A stretch of 20,675 nucleotides of DNA from an uncultured Lachnospiraceae bacterium (GCA_910585075.1 CAJUED010000006.1:96454-117128), one strand, 5' to 3'; numbered from the stretch's first letter, positions 1-7,953 are shown. Notes: generated from the letters alone by a model not told the origin. A program made the numbers and translations.

Positions 1-582
1 GCTTTTCTGGCTGTGATGGCGGAGAGTATTTTGGATTTGCTGTTTAAAGGAGATAACCATCAGACGGCCCTGTGGGTACAGGTATGGTGCGCGGCCATTG
101 TATTCCAGGTTTTTGCGTCTGTCTTTATGGAAATCTTTGTCTGTGGCAGGAAAACAAAGATTGCCCTTGGAATAGGGGTAATTGCTATGGTGGTTCATGG
201 AGCGGTTACAATGCTCCTTCTAAAGGCTGCCAAATTGGGGATTCTGGCAATTGCAGTTGGAGCGATTCTGTTTTATGTGGTTGTGGCAGTACTTGGATTT
301 TTATTGGTCAGCCGTCTGTATCAGTATCGACAGGAATGGATTAGGACTTTTGGGATTACTGCAATTGCGTCTGCCATATCCGGGGTGGCTGCAATGCTGC
401 TTAACAAGGTACTATCGTCCTTTGCCGGGACATTGATTTCATTGATTGTGGGTCTTTTGGTTGGAATTGTAGTGTATATGGTGCTTCTGGTTGTGCTGCG
501 TGCTTTTGAGGATGGAGAGTTAAGTGAGATGGCAGGGGGAAGGGTGTTTATGCTGCTTGCCGATTTGCTTCATTTTGCATAA
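1..582 (+). CDS. Polysaccharide/lipid flippase, C-terminal part (5' end outside window)
   Basis: The reading frame is open from base 1, so this is the last 193 or so residues of a longer membrane protein. It shows about five hydrophobic helices separated by short loops. Its tail (EDGELSEMAGGRVFMLLADL) resembles the acidic/leucine end of oligosaccharide flippases of the MATE/MVF fold (SpoVB/MurJ/Wzx-like polysaccharide biosynthesis proteins). Such proteins move lipid-linked sugars or lipid II across the membrane; the exact substrate cannot be told from a C-terminal fragment. The ATG at 13 is internal and is not a believable start. The next gene begins 53 bases downstream and is probably co-transcribed. 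The assignment rests on topology and the tail pattern, not on a catalytic motif. Confidence 0.7.
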   Translation, partial: AFLAVMAESILDLLFKGDNHQTALWVQVWCAAIVFQVFASVFMEIFVCGRKTKIALGIGVIAMVVHGAVTMLLLKAAKLGILAIAVGAILFYVVVAVLGFLLVSRLYQYRQEWIRTFGITAIASAISGVAAMLLNKVLSSFAGTLISLIVGLLVGIVVYMVLLVVLRAFEDGELSEMAGGRVFMLLADLLHFA

Positions 583-635
583 ATTTGGCTTTTTTGGCTG
601 ATACTGTTTATAAAAATAGTAAAGGTGTATATACC

Positions 636-1391
636 ATGAAATTTGTAAAACGTATCAGTTTATTTTTTATTTACCCACTCAGCATGTTTTCGTTGGGATT
701 TGCATCAAATATGGTACTAATGGATTACTTTTATCCGGGCAGGGACGGCAAAACCATACAGCTAAGAAGCGGCACGGCGGAAGGAAATAACCCGGAAACA
801 GCAAAGAATAATCCTGCATCAGACACAGCGGAGGATTCCGCATGGGGGACTTATAATGAATTGCAGAATGATGAAACCATAGGCTCCACGGGAACCACGG
901 GCTCCATAGGTTCCACAGGAACCATAGAGGTATTAGGCAGCGAGGAGCCGATCATAACAGCCAACACCCAGTATATGGTTTTAGAATATAATACGATTAC
1001 AGGGGAGACAGTGGAGACAGAGCAGGAGGCCCCTGATAAGTTTATGGGGCTTGACAGGGACAAGGTGGCAAGGGAGATACAGGAATACAATTTGAACCCG
1101 TCTTTGACAGATTTGGAACAGGGATTTTCTTTTATGGAGCTGGTGTCGTTTTCTCCTGCAAAAGTAGTGGTCAGGAAAAGCTATGAGCCCCCCGCAGAGG
1201 ATAAGGGGTTTTTCCTGGTGAACGAGAACCATTACGTTGTTGTATACGATCACAGTCTGTCAAATATTTTTATGAATACGGATATTTTAGTGGAAAATCT
1301 TCCGGAAAGCTTGCAAAAAGAGATTTTAAATATGAAATTTATAGAAAATGAGGGAGAATTGTATAATTTTCTTGAGTCCTACTCGAGTTAA
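636..1391 (+). CDS. Membrane-anchored protein with BofC-like C-terminal region; function unknown
   Basis: This is a 251-residue protein. I start it at ATG 636 because AAAGGTG at 621-627 lies 8 bases upstream; a TTG at 585 gives a longer frame but has no ribosome binding site. Residues 1-30 are a basic start plus a hydrophobic segment (FFIYPLSMFSLGFASNMVL), so an uncleaved anchor or signal is likely and the rest should be extracytoplasmic. Residues about 45-105 are a low-complexity linker, including GSTGTTGSIGSTGTI, encoded by five 9-bp repeats. The C-terminal 140 residues form a compact domain (LVSFSPAKVVVRKSY, VVVYDHS, ENLPESLQKEI, ending ELYNFLESYSS). I associate this with BofC-C-terminal-like proteins of Clostridia, from memory only. 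BofC in Bacillus tunes forespore signalling; no such role should be assumed here. Confidence 0.65.
   Translation: MKFVKRISLFFIYPLSMFSLGFASNMVLMDYFYPGRDGKTIQLRSGTAEGNNPETAKNNPASDTAEDSAWGTYNELQNDETIGSTGTTGSIGSTGTIEVLGSEEPIITANTQYMVLEYNTITGETVETEQEAPDKFMGLDRDKVAREIQEYNLNPSLTDLEQGFSFMELVSFSPAKVVVRKSYEPPAEDKGFFLVNENHYVVVYDHSLSNIFMNTDILVENLPESLQKEILNMKFIENEGELYNFLESYSS
882..926 (+). repeat. Five 9-bp tandem repeats inside the coding sequence
   Basis: Five consecutive 9-base units (GGCTCCACG, GGAACCACG, GGCTCCATA, GGTTCCACA, GGAACCATA) lie in frame and encode Gly-(Ser/Thr)-(Thr/Ile) triplets in the linker of the membrane-anchored protein. Units four and five also form the inverted repeat GGTTCC-aca-GGAACC. 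Copy number can change without breaking the frame. Confidence 0.8.
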
Positions 1392-1503
1392 TTATATTAT
1401 ATAACTGGAAGGAGATATGGAGCAGGAAATATATCTGTCTGCGAATAGCTTTTTCTAAAAGTCAACAACCGAGAAGTTGTGACGCATCGGAATGGAGGGA
1501 AAA

Positions 1504-2796
1504 ATGAAAGTAGGAATAATTGGAGCGGGAGCTTCGGGAATGATGGCGGCTGTTACTGCCGCAAAGGAAGGGGCAGATGTCACCTTATTTGAAAAAAATA
1601 CAAGAGTAGGCAAAAAAATCCTGGCCACAGGGAATGGAAAATGCAATTTGGGTAATCTGAATTTTTCCACGGACTATTATTATTGTGATGATAAAGCGAA
1701 GCTTCGGGAAATTTTTGACGCCTTTTCCGCATGGGATACGGTGAATACTTTTGAGGGCATGGGCATGTTGTTTCATATTAAGAACGACTACCTGTATCCT
1801 TATTCCGAGCAGGCCTCTACAGTTTTAGACATCCTGCGCACGGAATTGGAGCGTACAAAGGTGAATCTTGTCACGGAAGCAGAGATTATCAGTGCGGTCC
1901 ATGTTGATAAGGAAAATGTATTCGTATTAAAGGATGTAAAGGGAAATGAATACCGCTTTGAAAAGCTGATAATTGCCTGCGGAAGTCCCGCCTCCCTGAA
2001 AAAAGGAGAAGGGCTTGGAGGGTACGAGCTGGCAAAGGAATTTGGACATAAAGTGAAAGATATGGTTCCCGGCCTGGTCCAGCTGAAAAGTGACGATACC
2101 TTTATCAAAGCTCTTGCAGGGGTCAGATGTCAGGCAGGTATCAAGCTTATGGTGGATGGCAAAGAGATGGGACAGGAAAATGGCGAACTGCAGTTTACAG
2201 ATTATGGGGTTTCGGGTATTCCGGTGTTTCAGGTAAGCCGTCAGGCCGCCTATGCATTGAAGGAAGGAAAGAAGGTCTCTATAGTGGTGGACTTTTATCC
2301 GGAACAGGATGAAACCGTTTATTTTGCCACAAACAGGCTTCGCTATGACGCCCTGTCGGATAAGACGCTGGAAAACTATCTTATTGGAACCCTGAATAAG
2401 AAAATTAATATGGTTTTGCTTAAATTGACAGGCCTTAAATCAAATACGGTAACAGGCGAGGTCCCATACGAAAAAATACGGGAGCTTTTGAGGCTGAGCA
2501 GAATCTTCCCCATACATATAAACGGTGTGAATTCCATGGAAAATGCGCAGATTTGTGCAGGAGGGGTTGCCTTTAGCCAGTTAAGTGCGGAAATGGAGTC
2601 AGAAATAGTAAAAGGCCTGTATTTTGCAGGCGAGATGGTAGATGTGGACGGAAAATGCGGCGGCTATAACCTGCAGTGGGCATGGACCAGCGGCTATGTG
2701 GCAGGCATGAATGCGGCGGGCATCTCCACCATAAAACGGATGGAGGAGGCCAAGATCTGGGGGCTGGGGCCTGTGATGGACGAAGAAGAGGGCTGA
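1504..2796 (+). CDS. NAD(P)/FAD-dependent oxidoreductase, BaiN/HI0933 (RdsA) family
   Basis: A 430-residue flavoprotein. The N-terminus holds the Rossmann FAD motif (VGIIGAGASGMMAA, residues 2-15) and a glutamate at the end of the second strand (LFEKN). It is followed by the family signature GKKILATGNGKCNL and, near the C-terminus, by GEMVDVDGKCGGYNLQWAW, which closes the FAD site. Length is near the family norm of 400-430. ATG 1504 is chosen because GGAGGG at 1494-1499 precedes it; the in-frame ATG at 1492 lies before that site. The biochemical role of most family members is unsettled. Some Clostridia homologues were named BaiN after a proposed bile-acid reaction, but nothing here supports that substrate. 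Three bases separate it from the next flavoprotein gene, so the two are probably translationally coupled. Confidence 0.88.
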   Translation: MKVGIIGAGASGMMAAVTAAKEGADVTLFEKNTRVGKKILATGNGKCNLGNLNFSTDYYYCDDKAKLREIFDAFSAWDTVNTFEGMGMLFHIKNDYLYPYSEQASTVLDILRTELERTKVNLVTEAEIISAVHVDKENVFVLKDVKGNEYRFEKLIIACGSPASLKKGEGLGGYELAKEFGHKVKDMVPGLVQLKSDDTFIKALAGVRCQAGIKLMVDGKEMGQENGELQFTDYGVSGIPVFQVSRQAAYALKEGKKVSIVVDFYPEQDETVYFATNRLRYDALSDKTLENYLIGTLNKKINMVLLKLTGLKSNTVTGEVPYEKIRELLRLSRIFPIHINGVNSMENAQICAGGVAFSQLSAEMESEIVKGLYFAGEMVDVDGKCGGYNLQWAWTSGYVAGMNAAGISTIKRMEEAKIWGLGPVMDEEEG

Positions 2797-2799
2797 GAA

Positions 2800-4434
2800 A
2801 TGTTACGGATTAACCAGTTAAAGCTTCCGGTTGACCATACGCCGGGGGAACTTATGGAGCGTGTAAAAAAACTTCTGCGCCTTGGCCCAAAAGAACCGGA
2901 ACCAAGGCTCACTATTGTCAGGCGTTCCATAGATGCAAGGAAAAAACCCGCACTTTATTTTCACTATATTTTAGACATACAGGTGAAAAATCAGAAGGCG
3001 GTTTACCGCAGATGCGATAAGAGATATGTAACGGAGTGGGAGGAAAAGCCCTATCAATTTCCTGTAAATTCCTACAGGGGCAATGTAAGGCCGGTTATCA
3101 TTGGAACCGGCCCGGCAGGCCTTTTCTGCGGATATATGCTGGCGGAGGCAGGATTTTGCCCGATTTTACTGGAACGCGGGAAACCTGTGGAACAGCGTGT
3201 TTTAGATGTACAGGAATTTTGGGAGAAGGGAAAACTAAACCCGGAATCTAACGTACAGTTTGGAGAAGGAGGAGCGGGAACCTTCTCAGATGGAAAGCTG
3301 AACACCCTTGTGAAGGATAAATACGGAAGAAACCGTAAGGTTTTATCCCTGTTTGTGGAGGCAGGCGCCCAGGAAGAAATACTTTACGATCATAAGCCTC
3401 ATATCGGTACCGATGAACTGAGTAAAATTGTAGCCCGTATGCGGCAGAATATAATCCGTATGGGCGGTGAAGTGTACTTTGACGCCAGAGTAACAGATAT
3501 TGCCTGCCAGGGTGGCCATATATCAGGCGTTGTCATAAACGGAGATAAAAAAATAGAGGCCGAATATGTAGTTCTTGCGCCGGGACACAGCGCAAGAGAT
3601 GTTTTCCGTATGCTGTATGAAAAAGGAATCGAGATGGAGGCCAAGCCTTTTGCCGTGGGAATGCGGGTGGAACATCCCCAGGAACTTATAAACCTTTCCC
3701 AATACGGGAACAGGGATGTAAAAGCTTTAGGGAACGCGCCATACAAGGTGACAGCTAGGGCAGGGGATGGCAGAGGGGTTTATTCTTTCTGCATGTGTCC
3801 GGGAGGCTATGTGGTGGACGCTTCCTCAGAGCCTGGCCGTCTTGCGGTAAACGGCATGAGCTACAGCGGCCGGGATGGATGTAATGCCAACAGTGCCATC
3901 ATTGTGTCGGTTACGCCGGAAGATTATGGCGACACTCATCCGCTTGCGGGCATGGCATTTCAGCGGGAGCTGGAGGAAAATGCCTTCCGGGTGGGAAACG
4001 GAATGATTCCGGTGGAGCGCTACGGAGAATATAAAAAGGCCTGTGAGAAGATGGAGGACGGAGAAAAACCATTGGAGGTACAGGGGAAGGTTCCGGATGA
4101 TTTCGCTCCGTCTATTAAAGGAAGGTGGCAGTTCGGGCCGGTACATGAAATCCTTCCGGAAGCTCTGGGGAGAGCTTTCGTGGAGGGAATGGAACAGTTT
4201 GGAAAGGTGATAGAAGGCTTTAACGATAAAAATGTGCTGGTGGATGGCTTGGAGAGCAGAACTTCCTCGCCGGTGAGAATATTGCGTGATGAAACTTTGC
4301 AGGCCTCAGTTAAGGGATTGTATCCCTGCGGAGAGGGGGCAGGATATGCAGGGGGAATTACTTCGGCGGCAATGGACGGCATACATGTGGCTGAGGCGGT
4401 GGCCCTGGCGGTGATTGCAGCAGAGAATAGCTAA
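2800..4434 (+). CDS. FAD-dependent dehydrogenase, COG2509-like
   Basis: A 544-residue protein with about 90 N-terminal residues forming a small alpha/beta lead-in domain (MLRINQLKLPVDHTPGEL...). A dinucleotide-binding motif, PVIIGTGPAGLFCGYMLAEAG, sits at residues 97-117 with LLERG at the end of the second strand. Later come GEGGAGTFSDGKL, a family hallmark after the FAD site, and near the C-terminus LYPCGEGAGYAGGITSAAMDG, which contacts FAD. This order and length fit the large uncharacterised FAD dehydrogenases common in Firmicutes. The substrate is unknown. The ATG is 3 bases after the stop of the preceding oxidoreductase and its Shine-Dalgarno (AGAGG, about 2788-2792) lies inside that gene. 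A weak terminator follows at about 4450. Confidence 0.87.
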   Translation: MLRINQLKLPVDHTPGELMERVKKLLRLGPKEPEPRLTIVRRSIDARKKPALYFHYILDIQVKNQKAVYRRCDKRYVTEWEEKPYQFPVNSYRGNVRPVIIGTGPAGLFCGYMLAEAGFCPILLERGKPVEQRVLDVQEFWEKGKLNPESNVQFGEGGAGTFSDGKLNTLVKDKYGRNRKVLSLFVEAGAQEEILYDHKPHIGTDELSKIVARMRQNIIRMGGEVYFDARVTDIACQGGHISGVVINGDKKIEAEYVVLAPGHSARDVFRMLYEKGIEMEAKPFAVGMRVEHPQELINLSQYGNRDVKALGNAPYKVTARAGDGRGVYSFCMCPGGYVVDASSEPGRLAVNGMSYSGRDGCNANSAIIVSVTPEDYGDTHPLAGMAFQRELEENAFRVGNGMIPVERYGEYKKACEKMEDGEKPLEVQGKVPDDFAPSIKGRWQFGPVHEILPEALGRAFVEGMEQFGKVIEGFNDKNVLVDGLESRTSSPVRILRDETLQASVKGLYPCGEGAGYAGGITSAAMDGIHVAEAVALAVIAAENS

Positions 4435-4449
4435 GCTCGTGAAAGACAT

Positions 4450-4470
4450 CGCTAAGCGCTGGCGTTTTTA
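4450..4470 (+). terminator. Weak intrinsic terminator candidate
   Basis: CGCTA (4450-4454) and TGGCG (4460-4464) can form a 5-bp stem with one G-U pair and a 5-base loop, followed at once by TTTTTA. It lies just after the COG2509-like gene and before a new promoter, the expected place, but the stem is short. Confidence 0.4.
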
Positions 4471-4574
4471 TAAGGGTTCCTCCTCGAATATTTACTCACG
4501 CAGTACTAGGGTTTCGGATAATTTGTGAAAAGATGTTCTTCTCTGCAGGTATTTTTTGACGGGCAGATAAGGTA

Positions 4575-4602
4575 TTGACAGGTTTGATTTTCCATGTAAA
4601 AT
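4575..4602 (+). promoter_or_regulatory. Sigma-A-type promoter for the folate gene and proA
   Basis: TTGACA at 4575-4580 matches the -35 consensus exactly. TAAAAT at 4597-4602 follows after a 16-base spacer. Transcription would begin near 4609, giving a leader of about 38 bases to the ATG at 4647. Confidence 0.65.
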
Positions 4603-4646
4603 TTTATTAGGATATTTTTTCAATACAAATGAAAAGGAGGTTGCTT

Positions 4647-5228
4647 ATGAGAGAGATGGGATATAGCGGGAAGCAGGAGCTTCGTGGCAGGTACCTTGCT
4701 TATAGGAATGGCCTTTCGTTTGAGGAGAGGAAAGAGAGAAGTGTAAGGATTTGGGAATTGTTGAAGGCGGAGCCGGTTTTTCGAGAGGCTGTGAATGTTC
4801 TTGTGTATATGGATTACCGCAGTGAGGTTATGACTACCGGGCTGGTGGAAGAACTTTTTGCGTCCGATAAGAGGGTGTTTGCGCCGAAGGTGGAAGGGAT
4901 GGATATCCGGTTTTATGAGGTGAAGTCTATGGAGGATTTTGGAAGCGGGTATCAGGGGATTCGTGAGCCGAAAGGTGAGGAGGAGAAGATTTTTACCGGG
5001 CAGATGGCCCGGGAGAATGGAGTGATCCTTGTTCCTCTGTCCGTATTTGATAAGACAAAAGGGCGGATGGGTTACGGAAAAGGCTTTTATGACAGATGCC
5101 TTGAGAGGGTTCCTGAGCTTTACAGTGTGGGCCTTGCTTTTGGATGTCAGATGGCGGAGAAAGTACCGGTGGAGCCTCATGACAGGAGACTTGATATGAT
5201 TATTACGGAAAAGGGAATTATCAGATAG
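4647..5228 (+). CDS. 5-formyltetrahydrofolate cyclo-ligase (YqgN/MTHFS family)
   Basis: A 193-residue cytosolic enzyme that uses ATP to convert 5-formyltetrahydrofolate to 5,10-methenyltetrahydrofolate, recycling an otherwise inert one-carbon folate. Visible family features are the N-terminal K-x-x-L-R helix (GKQELRGRYLAYRNGL), FAPKVEGMDIRFYEV in the middle, and the diagnostic GRMGYGKGFYDR near residue 140, followed by EPHDRRLDMIITEKG at the end. The start is ATG 4647, 6 bases after AAAAGGAGG (4632-4640). An ATG at 4629 lies upstream of that site and is rejected. It sits 45 bases before proA, probably on one message from the 4575 promoter. Confidence 0.92.
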   Translation: MREMGYSGKQELRGRYLAYRNGLSFEERKERSVRIWELLKAEPVFREAVNVLVYMDYRSEVMTTGLVEELFASDKRVFAPKVEGMDIRFYEVKSMEDFGSGYQGIREPKGEEEKIFTGQMARENGVILVPLSVFDKTKGRMGYGKGFYDRCLERVPELYSVGLAFGCQMAEKVPVEPHDRRLDMIITEKGIIR

Positions 5229-5273
5229 ATGTGCTTGTGGGAATGGGAATAAAAAGAATGGAGAGAGCGTAAT

Positions 5274-6515
5274 ATGGAAACATTGGCCCAGCTTGGGAAA
5301 AATGCCGTGGCGGCAAAATATGAATTGCAGAAATTATCGGCGGATAAGAAAAACGCAGGACTGCTTGCAGTGGCACAGGCCCTTGTGGCAGACAGTGCAT
5401 TGATTCTGGCGGAAAATGAAAAGGACGTTGCGGCGGCGGAAGAAAAGGGAATGCATCCGGGATTGGTTGACAGGCTGCGGCTCACGGACGAGCGTATTAA
5501 AGGTATGGCGGAAGGCCTGAAACAGGTTGTAGATTTAGAAGACCCAATTGGCGAGGTTATAGAAACTTTTAAGCGGCCCAATGGGCTTTTCATTGAAAAA
5601 CGCCGGGTGCCCATGGGTGTGATTGGAATTATCTACGAGTCCCGCCCTAACGTTACGGCGGACGCTTTCGGGCTCTGCTTTAAGAGCGGAAACGCGGTGA
5701 TCTTAAAGGGAGGCAGCGACGCTATCTGTTCCAATAGTGCAATCACAAATGTAATCAGGGAAACGCTCAGGGCGGAAGGCATCACGGAAAACGCCGTCCA
5801 GCTGATCGCATCCACCGACAGGGCGGTGACCCAGGAATTTATGCGCCTGAAAGAATATGTGGATTTGTTGATTCCACGGGGCGGCGCGGGGCTTATTAAA
5901 AGCGTGGTGGAAAACAGTACCATACCGGTGATTGAGACCGGAACAGGAAATTGCCATGTTTATGTGGATGAGACTGCGGACTGTGCTATGGCCGTTTCAA
6001 TTATTATCAATGCGAAAACCCAGCGAATCGGTGTGTGCAACGCCTGTGAGTCCTTGGTAATTCACGAAGGGGTAAAGGATAAGCTGCTTCCTGTGCTGGC
6101 GGATGCGCTAGCGGCTCACCATGTGGAAATCCGCGGAGATAAGAGTGTGCAGCAGGTGATTGACTGCAAGCCTGCCTCTGAGGAAGATTATGGGACAGAG
6201 TATCTGGACTATATTATTTCCATGAAGACGGTATCGTCTTTGGAGGAAGCCATTGCCCATATCAATCAATACAATACCAGGCATTCCGAAACCATTGTTA
6301 CCCAAAATATGGAGCATGCGGAGAAATTTTTAAATGAAGTGGATGCGGCCTGTGTTTATGTAAATGCATCCACACGGTTTACAGACGGATTTGAGTTTGG
6401 ATTTGGGGCGGAAATTGGCATCAGCACACAGAAGCTTCACGCCAGAGGCCCTATGGGACTTAAGGAGCTTACATCTTATAAATATACGATTAAAGGAAAT
6501 GGACAGGTGCGATAG
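5274..6515 (+). CDS. proA: Glutamate-5-semialdehyde dehydrogenase (gamma-glutamyl phosphate reductase)
   Basis: A 413-residue aldehyde-dehydrogenase-fold enzyme that reduces gamma-glutamyl phosphate to glutamate-5-semialdehyde with NADPH in proline synthesis. The predicted catalytic cysteine is Cys255 in QRIGVCNACESL. Other family marks are IYESRPNVTADAF, LIPRGGAGLI, HSETIVTQN, and the C-terminal FGFGAEIGISTQKLHARGPM. Length is normal. GGAGAG at 5260-5265 precedes the ATG by 8 bases. Its usual partner proB (glutamate 5-kinase), with which it normally works, is not in the window; the neighbour is the folate cyclo-ligase instead. Confidence 0.96.
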   Translation: METLAQLGKNAVAAKYELQKLSADKKNAGLLAVAQALVADSALILAENEKDVAAAEEKGMHPGLVDRLRLTDERIKGMAEGLKQVVDLEDPIGEVIETFKRPNGLFIEKRRVPMGVIGIIYESRPNVTADAFGLCFKSGNAVILKGGSDAICSNSAITNVIRETLRAEGITENAVQLIASTDRAVTQEFMRLKEYVDLLIPRGGAGLIKSVVENSTIPVIETGTGNCHVYVDETADCAMAVSIIINAKTQRIGVCNACESLVIHEGVKDKLLPVLADALAAHHVEIRGDKSVQQVIDCKPASEEDYGTEYLDYIISMKTVSSLEEAIAHINQYNTRHSETIVTQNMEHAEKFLNEVDAACVYVNASTRFTDGFEFGFGAEIGISTQKLHARGPMGLKELTSYKYTIKGNGQVR

Positions 6516-6547
6516 AATCATTAATAGTTCAGACTTTATTTCTTTTA

Positions 6548-6576
6548 TTGTGTGGAAAATTTTCCTGTGCTATAAT
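6548..6576 (+). promoter_or_regulatory. Extended -10 promoter of the lactonase gene with palindromic operator candidate
   Basis: TATAAT at 6571-6576 is preceded by TGC, giving an extended -10. A poor -35 (TTGTGT, 6548-6553) stands 17 bases upstream. The spacer holds a perfect 12-base palindrome, GGAAAATTTTCC (6554-6565). An element there would compete directly with RNA polymerase, so a repressor operator is plausible but unproven. The predicted start near 6583 leaves a leader of about 120 bases containing the 37-bp repeats. Confidence 0.6.
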
Positions 6577-6588
6577 AGGAGCAGTAAA

Positions 6589-6662
6589 TCAAACGCTGTC
6601 ACGCTTCGCAGGCCAGTTTATTGAACCAAATGCTGTCACGCTTCGCGAGCCAGCTTATTGAA
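6589..6662 (+). repeat. Two-copy 37-bp direct tandem repeat in the lactonase leader
   Basis: Units 6589-6625 and 6626-6662 are in perfect register and differ at about six positions. The shared core is GCTGTCACGCTTCGC, followed by CCAG(T/C)TTATTGAA. It lies wholly between the predicted transcription start and the ribosome binding site. The tail CAG(T/C)TTATTGAATTAA recurs at 12139-12154, just before the yajC terminator, so part of the unit is dispersed. Confidence 0.85.
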
Positions 6663-6702
6663 TTAAGAAGTTTTCGTGAAAGAAAAATGAGAGAGGGTCG
6701 TC

Positions 6703-7767
6703 ATGGAAAAAGAAAAATATGTAGCTTATGTGTCCACTTATACATCAGGGAACAAGAGCAGTTTTGGAATTAAGATTTATGATGTGGATTTGGAAAAAGG
6801 AAGATTTTATGAGAAGGATCAGGTAGAAATCACCAATTCTTCCTATGTTACAATATCGCACAATGAGAAGTATCTTTATTCCATTACGGATTTTGGCGTG
6901 GAGGCTTATAAGATTTTGGAGGACGGTGGGCTCTCCGTAATCAATCATGCGTCCATCAATGGAATGAGAGGATGCTATCTCTCAACAGACTATGATGACA
7001 AGTTCCTGTTTGTTGCGGGGTATCATGATGCAAAGGTAACCGTACTGCGTGTACGGGAGGACGGTTCTATCGGCGAGATTACGGAGGAGATTTTCCATAA
7101 GGGATTGGGAAGTATTGCGGAAAGAAGGTTCCGGCCCCATATCAACTGTGTGAAAATGACAAGAGATAATAAGTATTTATGTGCTGCGGATTTGGGTATG
7201 GATCATGTGATTGTTTACGAACTAAACCATACAAACGGAAGACTGCGCCAGGTGGATATCATCAGAAGCGAGCAGGAATCTGCGCCCCGGCACTTGAAGT
7301 TTTCCAAGGATGGAAAAATTGTATACATAGTACATGAGCTCAAGAATTATATTGATGTGTACAAATATTCAATTGATGAACACGGAATCCCGGTTTTTGA
7401 TAAGATACAGAATATCCCTACGCTGAATACCTATCATGCAGGCGGTTCGGCGGCAAGCGCCCTGAATCTTTCGGAGGATTTCAAATATTTGTGCAGTTCT
7501 AATTCAGGTGATAACAGTGTGGCGCTTTACTCCATTGACGAAAAAACAGGGCTGCTGACCAAGATACTTTGTCTGCCCATCAGCGGCGATTACCCTAAGG
7601 ACGCGGCGCTGTTCCCGGATAACAAGCATCTGGTTTCCTTAAACCACGAATCTAATACCATGACATTTTTCAATGTTGACATGGAAAATAAAACGATTGT
7701 CATGAACGGAAAGGCAATAGACGTTGATCAGCCCAACTGTGTTATCTTCTATAAATTGAAGGGATGA
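6703..7767 (+). CDS. Lactonase family protein, probable 6-phosphogluconolactonase (beta-propeller type)
   Basis: A 354-residue protein with recurrent propeller-blade units: YVTISHNEKYLYSITD, RPHINCVKMTRDNKYLCAADLG, APRHLKFSKDGKIVYIVHEL, ALNLSEDFKYLCSSNSGDNSV and KDAALFPDNKHLVSLNHES. This is the Pgl/YbhE-type seven-bladed lactonase fold. Members hydrolyse 6-phosphogluconolactone to 6-phosphogluconate in the oxidative pentose phosphate pathway, although some act on other lactones. There is no signal peptide, so it is cytosolic. GAGAGGG (6690-6696) precedes ATG 6703. It is a stand-alone gene with its own promoter, and glucose-6-phosphate dehydrogenase is not nearby, so the exact lactone is inferred. 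Confidence 0.85.
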   Translation: MEKEKYVAYVSTYTSGNKSSFGIKIYDVDLEKGRFYEKDQVEITNSSYVTISHNEKYLYSITDFGVEAYKILEDGGLSVINHASINGMRGCYLSTDYDDKFLFVAGYHDAKVTVLRVREDGSIGEITEEIFHKGLGSIAERRFRPHINCVKMTRDNKYLCAADLGMDHVIVYELNHTNGRLRQVDIIRSEQESAPRHLKFSKDGKIVYIVHELKNYIDVYKYSIDEHGIPVFDKIQNIPTLNTYHAGGSAASALNLSEDFKYLCSSNSGDNSVALYSIDEKTGLLTKILCLPISGDYPKDAALFPDNKHLVSLNHESNTMTFFNVDMENKTIVMNGKAIDVDQPNCVIFYKLKG

Positions 7768-7906
7768 TAATGCTTAGTGGGATTTATTCCCGCGAGTAAT
7801 GAGGAAAATAGCCATGGCAAGAGGACGCAAAGAATAAGAGATACCCCGGCGCAGAAGATGCAAAAAGCATAAGAGGTGTCAGGATAAATACTTGAAGGAA
7901 CAAAAT

Positions 7907-7953
7907 AGGGTACCGCAGATCATACAAGGTTATGAGTTTGCGGTACCTTTTTC
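7907..7953. terminator. Bidirectional stem-loop terminator between convergent genes
   Basis: GGTACCGCA (7909-7917) and TGCGGTACC (7939-7947) form a perfect 9-bp stem. The loop contains a second 5-bp stem, TCATA/TATGA (7920-7924 with 7931-7935). TTTTT follows on the plus strand. On the minus strand the stem is followed by CTATTTTG, so it can also serve aroC. The 7768-7906 stretch before it has no gene I can support. Confidence 0.88.

Noticed and set aside
1504..2796. Bile-acid dehydrogenation role (BaiN) for the first flavoprotein
   Set aside because: The family is widespread in bacteria without bile-acid metabolism and no other bai gene is in the window.
4620..5180. Long minus-strand open frame opposite the folate cyclo-ligase
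   Set aside because: It is antisense to a clear gene, has His/Leu/Lys-rich composition typical of shadow frames, and lacks a ribosome binding site.
6554..6568. CodY box in the lactonase promoter
   Set aside because: AATTTTC matches half of the CodY consensus but the second half does not; the better description is the 12-base palindrome.
6589..6662. CRISPR-like repeat pair
   Set aside because: The two 37-base units are directly adjacent with no spacer, differ from each other, and no cas gene is near.
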